A stretch of 64,000 bases of DNA from Sporosarcina cascadiensis (lineage in GTDB: Bacteria; Bacillota; Bacilli; Bacillales_A; Planococcaceae), in contig NZ_WHVV01000002.1 in the NCBI RefSeq assembly GCF_009650995.1, forward strand, positions 267,708-331,707, given 5' to 3'. Under the pieces are notes generated by a model that did no database searches, was not told the DNA's origin, and worked only from the letters and a program-made list of their open reading frames with translations. This document shows, piece after piece, positions 34,742 to 43,634 of this stretch. Position 1 is the stretch's first letter. The number at the start of each line of letters is the position of its first letter. The position numbers and the translations under genes are program-made.

Positions 34742-35293
34742 ATGGAGAGATTACGACATGCAATCATTACACAGGGAACGTACATGATTTGTCCGCAGTA
34801 TGATGAGGAAGGAAAGCTGGGATCGATGGTATTGCAAAACGGAGATTTCATATATGCCGATATCAGTCCGACAGATTTGGTTGATTACAGTATTCGCTGC
34901 TATGGCTCTAGCCTTCGCGGCGCAGTGGACGGAACGCGGACGATTTTTGGTGAAGACATCTTCATGCCACCGGTCATTGTCAGTGAAAAACTTGGCCTGT
35001 ACTGGTTTCCGAGCAAATCATCATCAAGTCCGAAGTGTATTTGGTTTTCAGCAGGTGATATTGACCGTTTCAAAACTATCGACAAAGAGCATATTCAAGT
35101 CTTTTTTATAGACGGAAGCGACATGACCGTAAACTGCAGCGCCTACTCCTTCGAAAGCAAATATCTTCGCGCCTGCAGGCTGAAAGGCCGGATGGAAGCT
35201 AGAACAAATGTGATGGTGGTCCATGAAAAGCAAAGTTCTTATTCGATTCGAATGGACAGCAGCAAGAGGAATTTTGAGGTGGAGAAGCAATGA
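34742..35293 (+). CDS. ComK-family competence transcription factor paralogue
   Basis: A 183-residue protein matching ComK: YADISPTDLVDYSIRCYGSS (about residues 39-58), then the conserved PPVIVSEKLGLYWFPSKSSS and CIWFS. The B. subtilis protein has the equivalent CRFFGSS and FPTLSSTRPQCGWIS. ComK is the master activator of DNA uptake genes; several Bacillales carry one or two divergent copies. ATG 34742 has AAGGGGGAG 7 bases upstream; a longer reading from 34679 is rejected. The C-terminus is shorter than in B. subtilis ComK (192 residues). Whether this is the main ComK or a second copy cannot be told from the window. Confidence 0.82.
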   Translation: MERLRHAIITQGTYMICPQYDEEGKLGSMVLQNGDFIYADISPTDLVDYSIRCYGSSLRGAVDGTRTIFGEDIFMPPVIVSEKLGLYWFPSKSSSSPKCIWFSAGDIDRFKTIDKEHIQVFFIDGSDMTVNCSAYSFESKYLRACRLKGRMEARTNVMVVHEKQSSYSIRMDSSKRNFEVEKQ

Positions 35294-35362
35294 AGTGATA
35301 TTTTAGTATCAGGTGAGTGATGTAGGGAATGATTATGTCGGCAGAGAGAAAAGTTAATCTTA

Positions 35363-35703
35363 TTGGATATGATTACATTTGCAAAAGAACGGCTTAAATT
35401 GGCTGTTGGCGAAGGGATTATGACATTGTCCGGAGCTACGGATTTTTATGATTCTGAAAGTCAGATAGAAGAACGGGAAATGGGCAGGGAGATGTATGAA
35501 TACTTGATGCAGTTATCGTTTGAAGACGTGAAGTTCGTACAGACCGTGATGTATATGGGCAGGGATGAAACGCTGGAAGATGGGGGTGACGCGGTAAGTT
35601 TGTATAACGAAGTGTATTCGTCGTTGAGTTGGATGCGCAAGATGTGGAAGCGGAGATGATTGTTGAGAAGATGCCGCTGGATGAGTATTTGAGCAGGGGC
35701 TAG
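35363..35703 (+). pseudogene. Small gene with a C-terminal frameshift
   Basis: The first frame (98 codons from TTG 35363 or ATG 35369) gives an acidic helical protein with MTFAKERLKLAVGEG-like and FEDVKFVQTVMYMGRDE segments. It then turns into the basic, unlikely tail SWMRKMWKRR. A shifted frame from about 35626 reads ELDAQDVEAEMIVEKMPLDE then YLSRG and a stop at 35701, which continues the helical acidic character. One base change near 35620 would join them. It resembles small DUF3775-like proteins (weak). No strong ribosome site is visible. Confidence 0.5.
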
Positions 35704-35742
35704 AGTTGATGACTGTTCCATCTTGAGCGGCTATAGAATATG

Positions 35743-35773
35743 AAAAACTCTGCAGGATTATGCAGAGCTTTTT
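35743..35773 (+). terminator. Terminator after the small frameshifted gene
   Basis: AAAAACTCTGCA and TGCAGAGCTTTTT pair (one mismatch) around GGATTA. The same stem core recurs at 36920-36951. Confidence 0.75.
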
Positions 35774-35783
35774 GATTGTGAAA

Positions 35784-35805
35784 GATACCAGACGCGCACA
35801 CAATT
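35784..35805 (+). repeat. Dispersed repeat, type A, left arm of an inverted pair
   Basis: GATACCAGACGCGCACACAA then TT; inverted relative to the copy at 35827-35848. Confidence 0.65.
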
Positions 35806-35826
35806 AAAAGACAATTCGGTTTACTC

Positions 35827-35848
35827 AATTGTATGGGCACCTGGTACC
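35827..35848 (-). repeat. Dispersed repeat, type A, right arm of an inverted pair
   Basis: On the minus strand GGTACCAGGTGCCCATACAA then TT. Paired head-to-head with the previous copy, as REP elements often are. Confidence 0.7.
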
Positions 35849-35852
35849 TGTT

Positions 35853-36710
35853 TCATGACAAAGCAGGCTTCTTATTCTGTAAAAACATATAAAACGAAGC
35901 ACCGAAAATAATGAGATAGCCCAAAATGCTATAAAGATCAGGTACCTGGCCAAGGAAAGAGAGGCCGAGCAGAGCGGTGAACACGACCGTGAAATAGTTG
36001 AATACAGAAATGTCCTTGGCGGGCGCAAACTTGTACGCGAGTGTGATGCCGAACTGGCCGATGGTCGCGAACACTCCGCCGAGCAGCAAATACACCGTCT
36101 GCTGCAGCGTCATTGGCTCATAGTTGTAGATGACGAACGGCAGAAGCACAACTGTCGTGAATCCCGAAAAGTAGAAGACAACCGTATAAAATTGCTCCCG
36201 GTCGCCCAGTGCACGAAGCGCAGTGTAGGCGGCGCCGGCAAAGACGGCAGACAATATTCCCGCTGCATAGGGCACGATGCCAAGCGAGAATGAAGGCTTG
36301 ATAATAAACAGCGTACCGAGAAACGCGGCGATGATGCTGTAGATTTGGTACGGTTTCACAAATTCCTTCAAGAAGATGGCAGCAAAGATAATGGTGAAGA
36401 AGGGGCTCATTTTATTAAGCATGTCCGCATCTGCAATGACGAGATGATCGATTGCATAAAACAGCAGGATGATTCCGATCATGCCGAGTGTCGACCGCAG
36501 AAGCAGAAGCGGCTGGTTTTCCCGCTTGCCAAAGAAACGTTCTTTGAAATGAAGTACGAAAAAGAAGGATATAATCATCGACACTCCGTTCCGGAATATC
36601 GTTTTTTGCAGCGTCGGCACGTCACCTGATAATTTGACAAACAGCGTCATGATAGAGAAGCCGAAAGCAGAGAGTAAAATGAGTAAAATTCCTTTATTTT
36701 GATCAGTCAT
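35853..36710 (-). CDS. DMT-superfamily (EamA) transporter
   Basis: A 285-residue membrane protein with ten hydrophobic segments in two EamA halves. It opens MTDQNKGILLILLSAFGFSI; the first half has LFYAIDHLVIADADMLNKMS-PFF (about 85-110), the usual signature near the end of the first repeat, and the second half has GITLAYKFAPAKDISVFNY. Such proteins export or import metabolites and amino acids. ATG 36710 follows AGGTGA; GTG 36719 overlaps the ribosome site. Terminal residues extend to within 5 bases of a type A repeat. Substrate unknown. Confidence 0.87.
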   Translation of the reverse strand: MTDQNKGILLILLSAFGFSIMTLFVKLSGDVPTLQKTIFRNGVSMIISFFFVLHFKERFFGKRENQPLLLLRSTLGMIGIILLFYAIDHLVIADADMLNKMSPFFTIIFAAIFLKEFVKPYQIYSIIAAFLGTLFIIKPSFSLGIVPYAAGILSAVFAGAAYTALRALGDREQFYTVVFYFSGFTTVVLLPFVIYNYEPMTLQQTVYLLLGGVFATIGQFGITLAYKFAPAKDISVFNYFTVVFTALLGLSFLGQVPDLYSILGYLIIFGASFYMFLQNKKPALS

Positions 36711-36826
36711 AGTTGTCACCTGTCCTTATTGTGTCCGGTATGTATGATAGCATGAAGTGAAGAGCTTTAGCACCTTCTAACACAACGTTAAAAGAAACTT
36801 TTCGAACGGACACTTACTATCAGGAA

Positions 36827-36871
36827 GGTGCCTGTGCGCGACACAAATCGGACACTATTCAGAATTGTATG
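36827..36871 (+). repeat. Dispersed repeat, type B (REP-like)
   Basis: GGTGCCTGTGCGCGACACAA, then TCGGACACTATTCAGAATTG and TATGC. The same unit occurs beside the RAYT gene at 60417. Confidence 0.8.
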
Positions 36872-36879
36872 CAGAGTGA

Positions 36880-36901
36880 AATTGTGTGTGTACCTGGTAC
36901 C
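36880..36901 (-). repeat. Dispersed repeat, type A
   Basis: On the minus strand GGTACCAGGTACACACACAA then TT, opposite in direction to the type B copy 9 bases to its left. Confidence 0.75.
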
Positions 36902-36919
36902 TAACACTTTAGCATAAAT

Positions 36920-36951
36920 AAAGAACTCTGCATGGATTTGCAGAGTTCTTT
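36920..36951 (-). terminator. Terminator of the amidohydrolase-permease operon
   Basis: AAAGAACTCTGCA and TGCAGAGTTCTTT form a perfect 13-bp stem; the minus strand continues ATTTATG. It lies 80 bases past the permease stop. Confidence 0.7.
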
Positions 36952-37034
36952 GATTGCTTTCTATAAAGGTGTTTTCGAAAGGGGGCCGAGTCACATCTAT
37001 TCAGGAATAACCCTCTGCAAACCAAGCCCATCTA

Positions 37035-38213
37035 TCACAGCGTTTTAATCAGTATACTGGCTATCACTACAGACCCGAATGTAACGGTGGTAAACCCGCC
37101 AACCAGCATCGGTGTCAGTATCTCATCAAATATCTTCTGTTCCTCTTCTTTATTTCTGCCTACGCTTCGACTTACTTCTTCACACACAATATAATCTCCC
37201 GGGAAACCGAAAGTGGCGGTTAATGCGACGGGAATTCCTTTTAACGGATCCCATTTAAATAATTTCGAACCTAAGAATCCGCCTAATACGATGCCCGCTA
37301 CACCCAATAGAAGAATTGCAAGTACTTGAGGCAAGTAGTTTAAGAACATACTGAACGTGATATCGTTCATCATGACGATAATTAAAAACAGGATGCCGGC
37401 CATACCCACTGTAAACGCGTTTGCACGTTCCATCACACGATCTGGATAGAAGCCGATGACACGGCCTGTTACCCCAATAATCAGAGACCAGATACTGTAG
37501 GGGATAATGGTATACTTTCCAAGGATCACTGCTAATGCACCGCCTATAAAAAGTAAAAACAATAGAATCAAGTTGCTCCTATACTTTTCCGGCAGAAAGA
37601 ATTTATCTTTTTCTTCTATTTTTTCGCCTTTTTCGTTTTCATTGCATTCTGAAACGTAAGTTCCTGCATCCATTCCTGACCGGATTTTCAAAGCATACTT
37701 TCGTAATAAATTAGTTGCCAAAGGAATACCGACTAAAGATTGCAGTGCCATGATTAGTACGGGAATGGTCACCAGAGAAACGAGCCCTAATTCTTTCAGA
37801 CCTTCTGAAGTTACAAGGAGAGCAATAATTCCCCCTGTTAATGGTCCGATTCCAGCCACGGCCACTTCATAATCGAATAGCAAAGTGATGAGTGTAAGAA
37901 TGAACACAGAGGCCAACAGGATTCCTAATAATGCGATGACTACTGCTTTCCATTGGATTTTAATACTTCTCATAGGAATTAACGTTCCCATATGTACGAT
38001 AATGGGGGCGGTCCCTAATACGGTTCCTACTGCCACAAAACCAGAGTCTTCTATCAAACTTTTCGGTAATACACCTGTCCAGACTAATACGAGATAGCCC
38101 ATTAAGGAAATGAATAACATAGGCACTCTTGCTTTAGTGGCTATTGAGATGGCTTCGCCGACCGCAATTAACCCTAAAATAACCATTGCTGCAACGACTG
38201 GTTCTTGAAACAT
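37035..38213 (-). CDS. Uncharacterised multi-pass membrane transporter
   Basis: A 392-residue membrane protein with about ten hydrophobic segments in two halves linked by a charged loop (EKGEKIEEKDKFFLPEKYRS, about 199-218). Gly-rich pairs LTGGIIALLVTSEG (about 122-135) and ATFGFPGDYIVCEEVSR near the C-terminus suggest re-entrant or substrate-binding elements of an ion-coupled carrier. I do not recognise a named family. It lies 45 bases after an M20 amidohydrolase on the same strand, so it probably imports the amidohydrolase substrate. ATG 38213 follows AAGGAAG; a fragment of a paralogue lies at 6371. Confidence 0.75.
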   Translation of the reverse strand: MFQEPVVAAMVILGLIAVGEAISIATKARVPMLFISLMGYLVLVWTGVLPKSLIEDSGFVAVGTVLGTAPIIVHMGTLIPMRSIKIQWKAVVIALLGILLASVFILTLITLLFDYEVAVAGIGPLTGGIIALLVTSEGLKELGLVSLVTIPVLIMALQSLVGIPLATNLLRKYALKIRSGMDAGTYVSECNENEKGEKIEEKDKFFLPEKYRSNLILLFLLFIGGALAVILGKYTIIPYSIWSLIIGVTGRVIGFYPDRVMERANAFTVGMAGILFLIIVMMNDITFSMFLNYLPQVLAILLLGVAGIVLGGFLGSKLFKWDPLKGIPVALTATFGFPGDYIVCEEVSRSVGRNKEEEQKIFDEILTPMLVGGFTTVTFGSVVIASILIKTL

Positions 38214-38258
38214 AGGCAAACTTCCTTCCGCTGTCTTTACGACAAATTGTGGATATCA

Positions 38259-39422
38259 TTACAAGAGTTTAAAAGGTGCTTTTGCTAATATCCTTAATCC
38301 ATTTTCCAGTGACTTCTCATCAATTGAAAACTTCGGGTGGTGATGAGGGAAATTTCGATCTTTCTCATGTTCTTGTGTAAATGCGGCTCCTATCCCGATA
38401 AAACAGCCGGGCACCTCGTTTGAGAACGCGGAGAAATCTTCTCCACCCATCATCGGAGGAGTTTCTAAAATATAATCACTTCCAAGTTCCTCTGTAATTA
38501 ACTCTTCTATTTCTGCGGTGACTTGATGGTTGTTGTTAACAGATCCATAACCAAAAACGTAATCATATACATAGGTGGCATTATGCGCCTCCGTAATGCC
38601 CTTCACGATCTGTCCAATCCGCTGTGAAACTTCCTCTCGTACTTCCTGATTAAACGACCGAACCCCTCCGCCGATTTTAATAGTATCGGGAATAATGTTT
38701 TTAGCCGTTCCACCATGGAATTCTGTTATGGATACGACGACTTTATCTGCAGGATTTATATTTCTGGCTACGATTTGCTGTATGTTACTGACAACTTGTG
38801 CTCCGATAGCAATGGGATCAATCGTCTCGTGCGGCTCAGATGAATGTCCGCCTTTACCTATAATTTCAATATCAAATACGTCTGAATTAGCTGTAAATGG
38901 CCCATAAGCAATAGCGATTTTTCCTTCTGGAATCATGGAAAACACATGCAGTCCAATTACCTTATCTACCCCTTCCATTACGCCCGCTTCAACCATTTCC
39001 TTTGCTCCGCCAGGAAATAATTCTTCTGCGTGCTGAAATATAAACCGCACCTCTCCCGTCAGCTGTTTTTGAGAGAGCAGTTTTGCTGCGCCCAATAGCA
39101 TGGCGGTATGGGCATCGTGACCGCATGCGTGCATCACTCCAGGATTTTTTGAGGCGTATGGAAGTTCAGTTTCTTCATGAATTGGGAGTGCATCCATATC
39201 AGCCCGCATCGCAAGTACCTGACCTGCTTCACTTCCAACCAACCGTCCCATAACGCTCGTTTTCGTCGGCCGCGTCACTTCTATATTGCCGAATGAAGTC
39301 AACGTATCATATACGAATTGTGACGTATTCACTTCCTCATAAGACAACTCAGGAAACTGATGAAAATGTCTTCTCCACTCAATTACATCTTCTAACACTG
39401 CTTCGAAATTATGTTCTGCCAT
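38259..39422 (-). CDS. M20 family metallo-amidohydrolase (N-acyl amino acid type)
   Basis: A 387-residue cytoplasmic dizinc hydrolase. It contains WRRHFHQFPELSYEE (about 16-30), RADMDALPI (about 71-79), HACGHDAHTAMLLGAAKLL (about 95-113), AEELFPGGA, and the C-terminal MMGGEDFSAF. This is the pattern of N-acetyl amino acid, hippurate and indole-acetyl-amino-acid amidohydrolases. The start is ATG 39422 after GAGGAGGAAGAGGG; an upstream extension to 39554 lacks family similarity. It forms an operon with the following permease, and a cre site lies 109 bases upstream. The exact acyl substrate is unknown. Confidence 0.9.
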   Translation of the reverse strand: MAEHNFEAVLEDVIEWRRHFHQFPELSYEEVNTSQFVYDTLTSFGNIEVTRPTKTSVMGRLVGSEAGQVLAMRADMDALPIHEETELPYASKNPGVMHACGHDAHTAMLLGAAKLLSQKQLTGEVRFIFQHAEELFPGGAKEMVEAGVMEGVDKVIGLHVFSMIPEGKIAIAYGPFTANSDVFDIEIIGKGGHSSEPHETIDPIAIGAQVVSNIQQIVARNINPADKVVVSITEFHGGTAKNIIPDTIKIGGGVRSFNQEVREEVSQRIGQIVKGITEAHNATYVYDYVFGYGSVNNNHQVTAEIEELITEELGSDYILETPPMMGGEDFSAFSNEVPGCFIGIGAAFTQEHEKDRNFPHHHPKFSIDEKSLENGLRILAKAPFKLL

Positions 39423-40458
39423 CCCTCTTCCTCCTCTAAAGTTGTGTTTAATAGAAAAATAACAGTCTGAGCAAAGTGATTTCCTCCTATCTGGGAAATA
39501 GCATATGTGGAGGTAATATTGGAAAGCGCTTACAATGGACGCCGATGCTTTCACTCTTTTAATATCTCCAACACACTAAGACTGTTATACATAGATACTT
39601 TGCAATACTCATGCCAAGTGCCTTTATTTATTGAAGCTATATACAGTAAAGAAGAGTGAGAAGCCTGGTACGTCAAGTTTTGTAAAGATTTATTAGTTAA
39701 AATATTCAGATCAATCTGGAAGAACTTTTTTAAAAAAAGAGTATAAACGTGAGATGAAAGTGCAGATATTATTTGCGGGTAAGCGTGGAATGAATAAAAG
39801 TTATAAAGAATACGAAGTAGGTATCTTGTATTTTAATATGCAGAAAATATTGGCGTGCAAAACGAAAAAATCATTCTTTAGTTAAAAAGACGTAATAGAT
39901 GTTAAATGCTGTATGTGCATGCAATCCCATAGTCAATAATAGAAGGACATGCGATGATGTATTGCAACAGCTGCTTACTAGTGAGAATGAAGAGATAGGA
40001 TTGCGGGCTGTAGAGGCTATTATAAAAATTTTGTAAGGGATAGAGAAAAGTAAAGTACTATAATAAAATCAGGTTTTATGATTATTAAGTTTCTTTCTTA
40101 GATATCTTTAAGCCACTGAGTTACCGGTTTTATGTTTTATTAGATAAAACCTCTTTATTTCGTCGTGATTGATGAAAATTATTTTTTATATCAATAAATA
40201 AACCATAAGTCCTTTATTTGAAATTATTTATAAGTATAGTAGTTCTATGAGTTCAGGGAAAAGGGCTTAAGTCACCTAGAAATTTGTCTACTAGGGTGAT
40301 ATAGTTAAAAATATGGAAAACATTCTGGATAAGTTGGTTAAACGTGGAATACCCTCAGAAGTAAAGCTTGATAGGACTTGTTTAAGTTGAGTATCCTGTC
40401 TTATTTAAATCTGTGTTGTTTACTGATTATTTAGATACAATTGGAGGGAGTTTTAAAA
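39423..40458. other. Long AT-rich intergenic region
   Basis: About 1 kb without an intact gene. It holds a cre-like site (39531), a gene-end fragment at about 39928-40036 reading DVLQQLLTSENEEIGLRAVE then AIIKIL-stop (family not recognised), and a hairpin TCACCTAG/CTAGGGTGA near 40273-40300. AT content rises toward the surface protein gene. Confidence 0.5.
39531..39544. promoter_or_regulatory. cre site upstream of the amidohydrolase operon
   Basis: GGAAAGCGCTTACA matches TGWAANCGNTNWCA at 13 of 14 positions, the same core as at 20659. It would place the M20-permease operon under CcpA. Confidence 0.7.
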
Positions 40459-42975
40459 GTGAGAATTAAAATTAGAAGTGAAAAGGCGTTGTATTCGATA
40501 GTCGTAAGGTTGATGGCTTTTGTATTATTGTTTTCAATTATCGTACCGTCAATTGCAGTAGCAGATGTGGCGATACCCGAGCTTACGATAACGCCGGAAA
40601 TAAAAGAGGTTGATTTGAAAAGTAGTTCTGGGAATACAGCAATAGAACTGACTCTGACAGGTGCTGAATGGGTTGCAGATGAAGATCTAACACCTGAAAA
40701 AAAGTTCTTATTGATTGATAGTTTAAAGGTTACTGAACAAAATGACCAGTGGGGTCTTATAAAGAAGGAGTTAATGAAAAATATTGACGGTTATATTGCG
40801 AGAGGTGAAGATACTACCTCAGATATTGGGGTAAAAAATTCTAAAGTTATTATTACAATTCCGACTGTAGAAAAACTATCTTTAACGCAAGATTTAATTA
40901 TATCTGTGAACGTACCTTATCAACTACTACTAGATACAGTAAATGTGCCTAACAGAACATTTACGATACAGGCACAGCCGAAGGTTTTGCTATCAGGAAC
41001 AGCGATTCCAGAAATTTCGCAAACTGATTTTAATAAAGGAGGTAAGACGATAGTTCTTACACTCTTGAATACTACATGGATAAGTAATATTGCTTCAAAT
41101 ACGGTAAAGCGCAATAAATTATTAAGTGCTTTTGAGTTGGATGATGCGATTGAAAATGAAGTTAAAGCTAGAGCAGATGTTCAATTAACAAATAATGAAA
41201 CAACAATATTAATTACACTACCTGCAATTTCTAATAAGTTCTCCGGTGAAATAGTGTTTGATAGTAGTAAGTTAGTAGACCCTAAATTATTAAAGGATAT
41301 AACAGAATTCGAGAAAAAGACTGAATTGATTAAAGTAACACCTGTTACTGATCAGACTTTCGTAGTTTCGGGTACATCTACTAATAAAATTAATACGCTA
41401 GATATTATTAAAGGTGGAAAAACTGTGATTATTACTTTGAAGAACGATATTTGGAAGCAAGATATCGTGAGTGAAAACATACTGTTGAGTTCAGAAAGAA
41501 AAATCAAGTTAACTACTGCCGGAGATAAGGAAATTGGTTATTCTATTCAAAGGGTAAATGATACAACAGCTATCTTAACATTGGAACCAGAGGTGCAATT
41601 TCCAACGGAAACAAACGAGAATGTGAAAATCACGATCCCGAATGAATTGCTCAGTATTCGCACAGGTGAAAAGGATCTTATCAAAGAAAATGCATTCTCT
41701 ATAAACGCTGTTACTGCAACTATGACAGGTACGGGAACTTCTTTAGATTCAATAGATATAAAAAAAGGTGGGAAAACACTGATTTTTACATTGGATCATG
41801 CGGAATTTAAAGCAGACTTAAAAATTGATGATGTTAAGCGAATATTTACTTGTGGTGATAGCACACTGCATAACCCTTTCTGTGATATCTCAAGTGAAAA
41901 CTTTACAGTTGCTAAGAATAAGCTATCAATTAAATTACCTGCATTTCCTCTATATCCATCATCTGCGGCACCGGATATTAATATAGCAATTAATTCTAAA
42001 GTTTTGAGTGGGTACGAAGAAGCTGAAGATAAAACAGGTGATTTTATTTTTAATAGCAGTATAAAAATGGGCGAAACTGCTTCAGCTAAATTTTCTGATG
42101 AATCACTATCGTTAAAAGCCAATGATCTTCAAAGTAAAACGTTTGCGATTGTAATAGAATTAGAAAATACTAAGTGGGATAAAACAATTCAAACAAATTC
42201 TTCTAAAAGGTCTGCATTAGTACGAGGTTTTTCACCTGATAATCAAACAAAAGAGTGGGGACGCATTAGTTCAGCTCTTATAAAGGAGGGGGATTTTAAA
42301 GTAAGTGAATCTGATGATAAAATACTTACTATTACTTTAAATGGTGGTGTTCCTGACTACTCAATTTTACAGAAGCAAATAGTAAATCTCTCTGTATCTA
42401 AAAGTGTCCTAGAGAACTATAAGTATGATATAAAACTTAAAAATTCAATCACTATAAGTGCTCCTTCATTAGAAGGGACTACAGAACAGTTCTCCAAGAT
42501 ACTGGGGGACGGTTTAGCAATTTATATTGAGAAAAACGGTCTGAATACTATTGGAGTAAAAGTTCCAGAGAAAATATTACAAACAGTCTCAACATATGTA
42601 ACAGAATTTAAGGATCAATCTATAGCGACGATTGAAGCTACAACCTCTAACTCAACTGATATAGTTACGGCTACTCTACTTACCGGCGATGTTTCGGTAA
42701 CTAAACCAGCTACAATTATTAACAATCGGTTTACAGTTGTGTTCGATAACGTGCAAAAAGATAGCACGATTAGAATAGATGTTAAAAGTAGTAGTGGCCG
42801 AACGGAAACAGTATTTAAAAAACTGGCGAAAGGTAATAAAAAATACGTCGAGGTTCCTAAGACGCCATTAGATGGAGTCTATTCCTTGCATTCGGTATTA
42901 ACGGAAAAGTCATTACTGACAAATATTTTGAAATATTATACATTGGAAGATTTGAAAATAGGTAAAACTCAGTAA
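40459..42975 (+). CDS. Large secreted repeat protein of the cell surface
   Basis: An 838-residue exported protein. The signal peptide runs to about residue 34 (LMAFVLLFSIIVPSIAVADV). It is followed by about five tandem copies of a beta-rich domain of roughly 110-125 residues, each marked by K(S/T)-hydrophobic strand-TW/EW: IELTLTGAEW, IVLTLLNTTW, VIITLKNDIW, LIFTLDHAEF and IVIELENTKW. The first and last copies share the extra segment QNDQWGLIKKEL / QTKEWGRISSAL. I know of no named family. No LPXTG or SLH motif is present. GTG 40459 follows GGAGGGAG. The gene is AT-rich and coupled to the next exported protein, so the two may form an envelope or biofilm pair (inference). Confidence 0.78.
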   Translation: MRIKIRSEKALYSIVVRLMAFVLLFSIIVPSIAVADVAIPELTITPEIKEVDLKSSSGNTAIELTLTGAEWVADEDLTPEKKFLLIDSLKVTEQNDQWGLIKKELMKNIDGYIARGEDTTSDIGVKNSKVIITIPTVEKLSLTQDLIISVNVPYQLLLDTVNVPNRTFTIQAQPKVLLSGTAIPEISQTDFNKGGKTIVLTLLNTTWISNIASNTVKRNKLLSAFELDDAIENEVKARADVQLTNNETTILITLPAISNKFSGEIVFDSSKLVDPKLLKDITEFEKKTELIKVTPVTDQTFVVSGTSTNKINTLDIIKGGKTVIITLKNDIWKQDIVSENILLSSERKIKLTTAGDKEIGYSIQRVNDTTAILTLEPEVQFPTETNENVKITIPNELLSIRTGEKDLIKENAFSINAVTATMTGTGTSLDSIDIKKGGKTLIFTLDHAEFKADLKIDDVKRIFTCGDSTLHNPFCDISSENFTVAKNKLSIKLPAFPLYPSSAAPDINIAINSKVLSGYEEAEDKTGDFIFNSSIKMGETASAKFSDESLSLKANDLQSKTFAIVIELENTKWDKTIQTNSSKRSALVRGFSPDNQTKEWGRISSALIKEGDFKVSESDDKILTITLNGGVPDYSILQKQIVNLSVSKSVLENYKYDIKLKNSITISAPSLEGTTEQFSKILGDGLAIYIEKNGLNTIGVKVPEKILQTVSTYVTEFKDQSIATIEATTSNSTDIVTATLLTGDVSVTKPATIINNRFTVVFDNVQKDSTIRIDVKSSSGRTETVFKKLAKGNKKYVEVPKTPLDGVYSLHSVLTEKSLLTNILKYYTLEDLKIGKTQ

Positions 42976-42988
42976 GGGAGTGAGAACT

Positions 42989-43600
42989 TTGAAGCTAGTG
43001 AAAAAAATCGTACTTTCTGTAGTGTTAATATCTGCACTTGTCATTTCGTTTTCTCCTGAAACGTCTGCGAAGAGCTTCCCGTCACAAATGGTTGAAAATC
43101 TCAATAAGTCGTGGAAAATCAAGTTTAGTCAGCCAGTGCATTCAGAGTCACTTGATGCGAGCCAGATTTATATCTTAGATGGAACAAGAAAAATCCCAAC
43201 TACTCTCCAAAGACTAGACGGAGGATATACAGTTGAAGTTAAACCGTTGCAGCCGTATCAACCGGGGAAAACCTATCACTTAGAAGTATTGCCCACCATT
43301 AAATCTGAGAGTGGAAAATTCCTGAGTTCTAAAACATCAATGCCTTTTGAAATAGCTGATCCATCTGCAGCAATTCAATCCATTAAGCATGTGGCGGGAG
43401 AAGGGCTTTACAATTTCAAAATTAAAGCTAGAAGTGATGTTTACAATGTGAAAATCAATGATGTAGACCTTCATTTGACTGGATGGAATGAGTTCTCACA
43501 TACTTTTCTTAATTTAAAGGCAGGTTCAACGGTCTCGATTCGTGCATATAGCAGCACCAATCAGATTTTGGAAACTAAGTCGTACACTATTGCTCAATAA
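42989..43600 (+). CDS. Secreted protein with SbsA Ig-like domain
   Basis: A 203-residue exported protein. Signal peptide MKLVKKIVLSVVLISALVIS, cleavage near TSAKS. Residues about 35-125 form an SbsA Ig-like (Big_5) domain: SWKIKFSQPVHSESLDASQI and YQPGKTYHLEVLPTIKSESG. The last 75 residues form a second beta domain. TTG 42989 follows AAGGGAG with 8 bases spacing; GTG 42980 overlaps that site. It begins 13 bases after the large surface protein and precedes a terminator, so the two form an operon. The C-terminal domain of the WG-repeat protein at 6819 is of the same Ig-like type. Confidence 0.78.
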   Translation: MKLVKKIVLSVVLISALVISFSPETSAKSFPSQMVENLNKSWKIKFSQPVHSESLDASQIYILDGTRKIPTTLQRLDGGYTVEVKPLQPYQPGKTYHLEVLPTIKSESGKFLSSKTSMPFEIADPSAAIQSIKHVAGEGLYNFKIKARSDVYNVKINDVDLHLTGWNEFSHTFLNLKAGSTVSIRAYSSTNQILETKSYTIAQ

Positions 43601-43634
43601 GTAGATTACAACTATCTACACAAGTTGAATTAAT

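Larger units (their letters stand above)
36711..37034. other. Intergenic region with a repeat pair and terminator
   Basis: Contains the type B repeat at 36827-36871, the type A repeat at 36880-36901 (minus) and a terminator at 36920-36951. No gene. Confidence 0.7.

Noticed and set aside
34585..34803. Plus-strand frame starting GTG at the end of the second DGQHR gene
   Set aside because: It crosses the hairpin and the ComK ribosome site in another frame and has no protein-like features.
35784..36901. CRISPR array
   Set aside because: The repeats are irregularly spaced, inverted and dispersed, with no uniform spacers and no cas genes.
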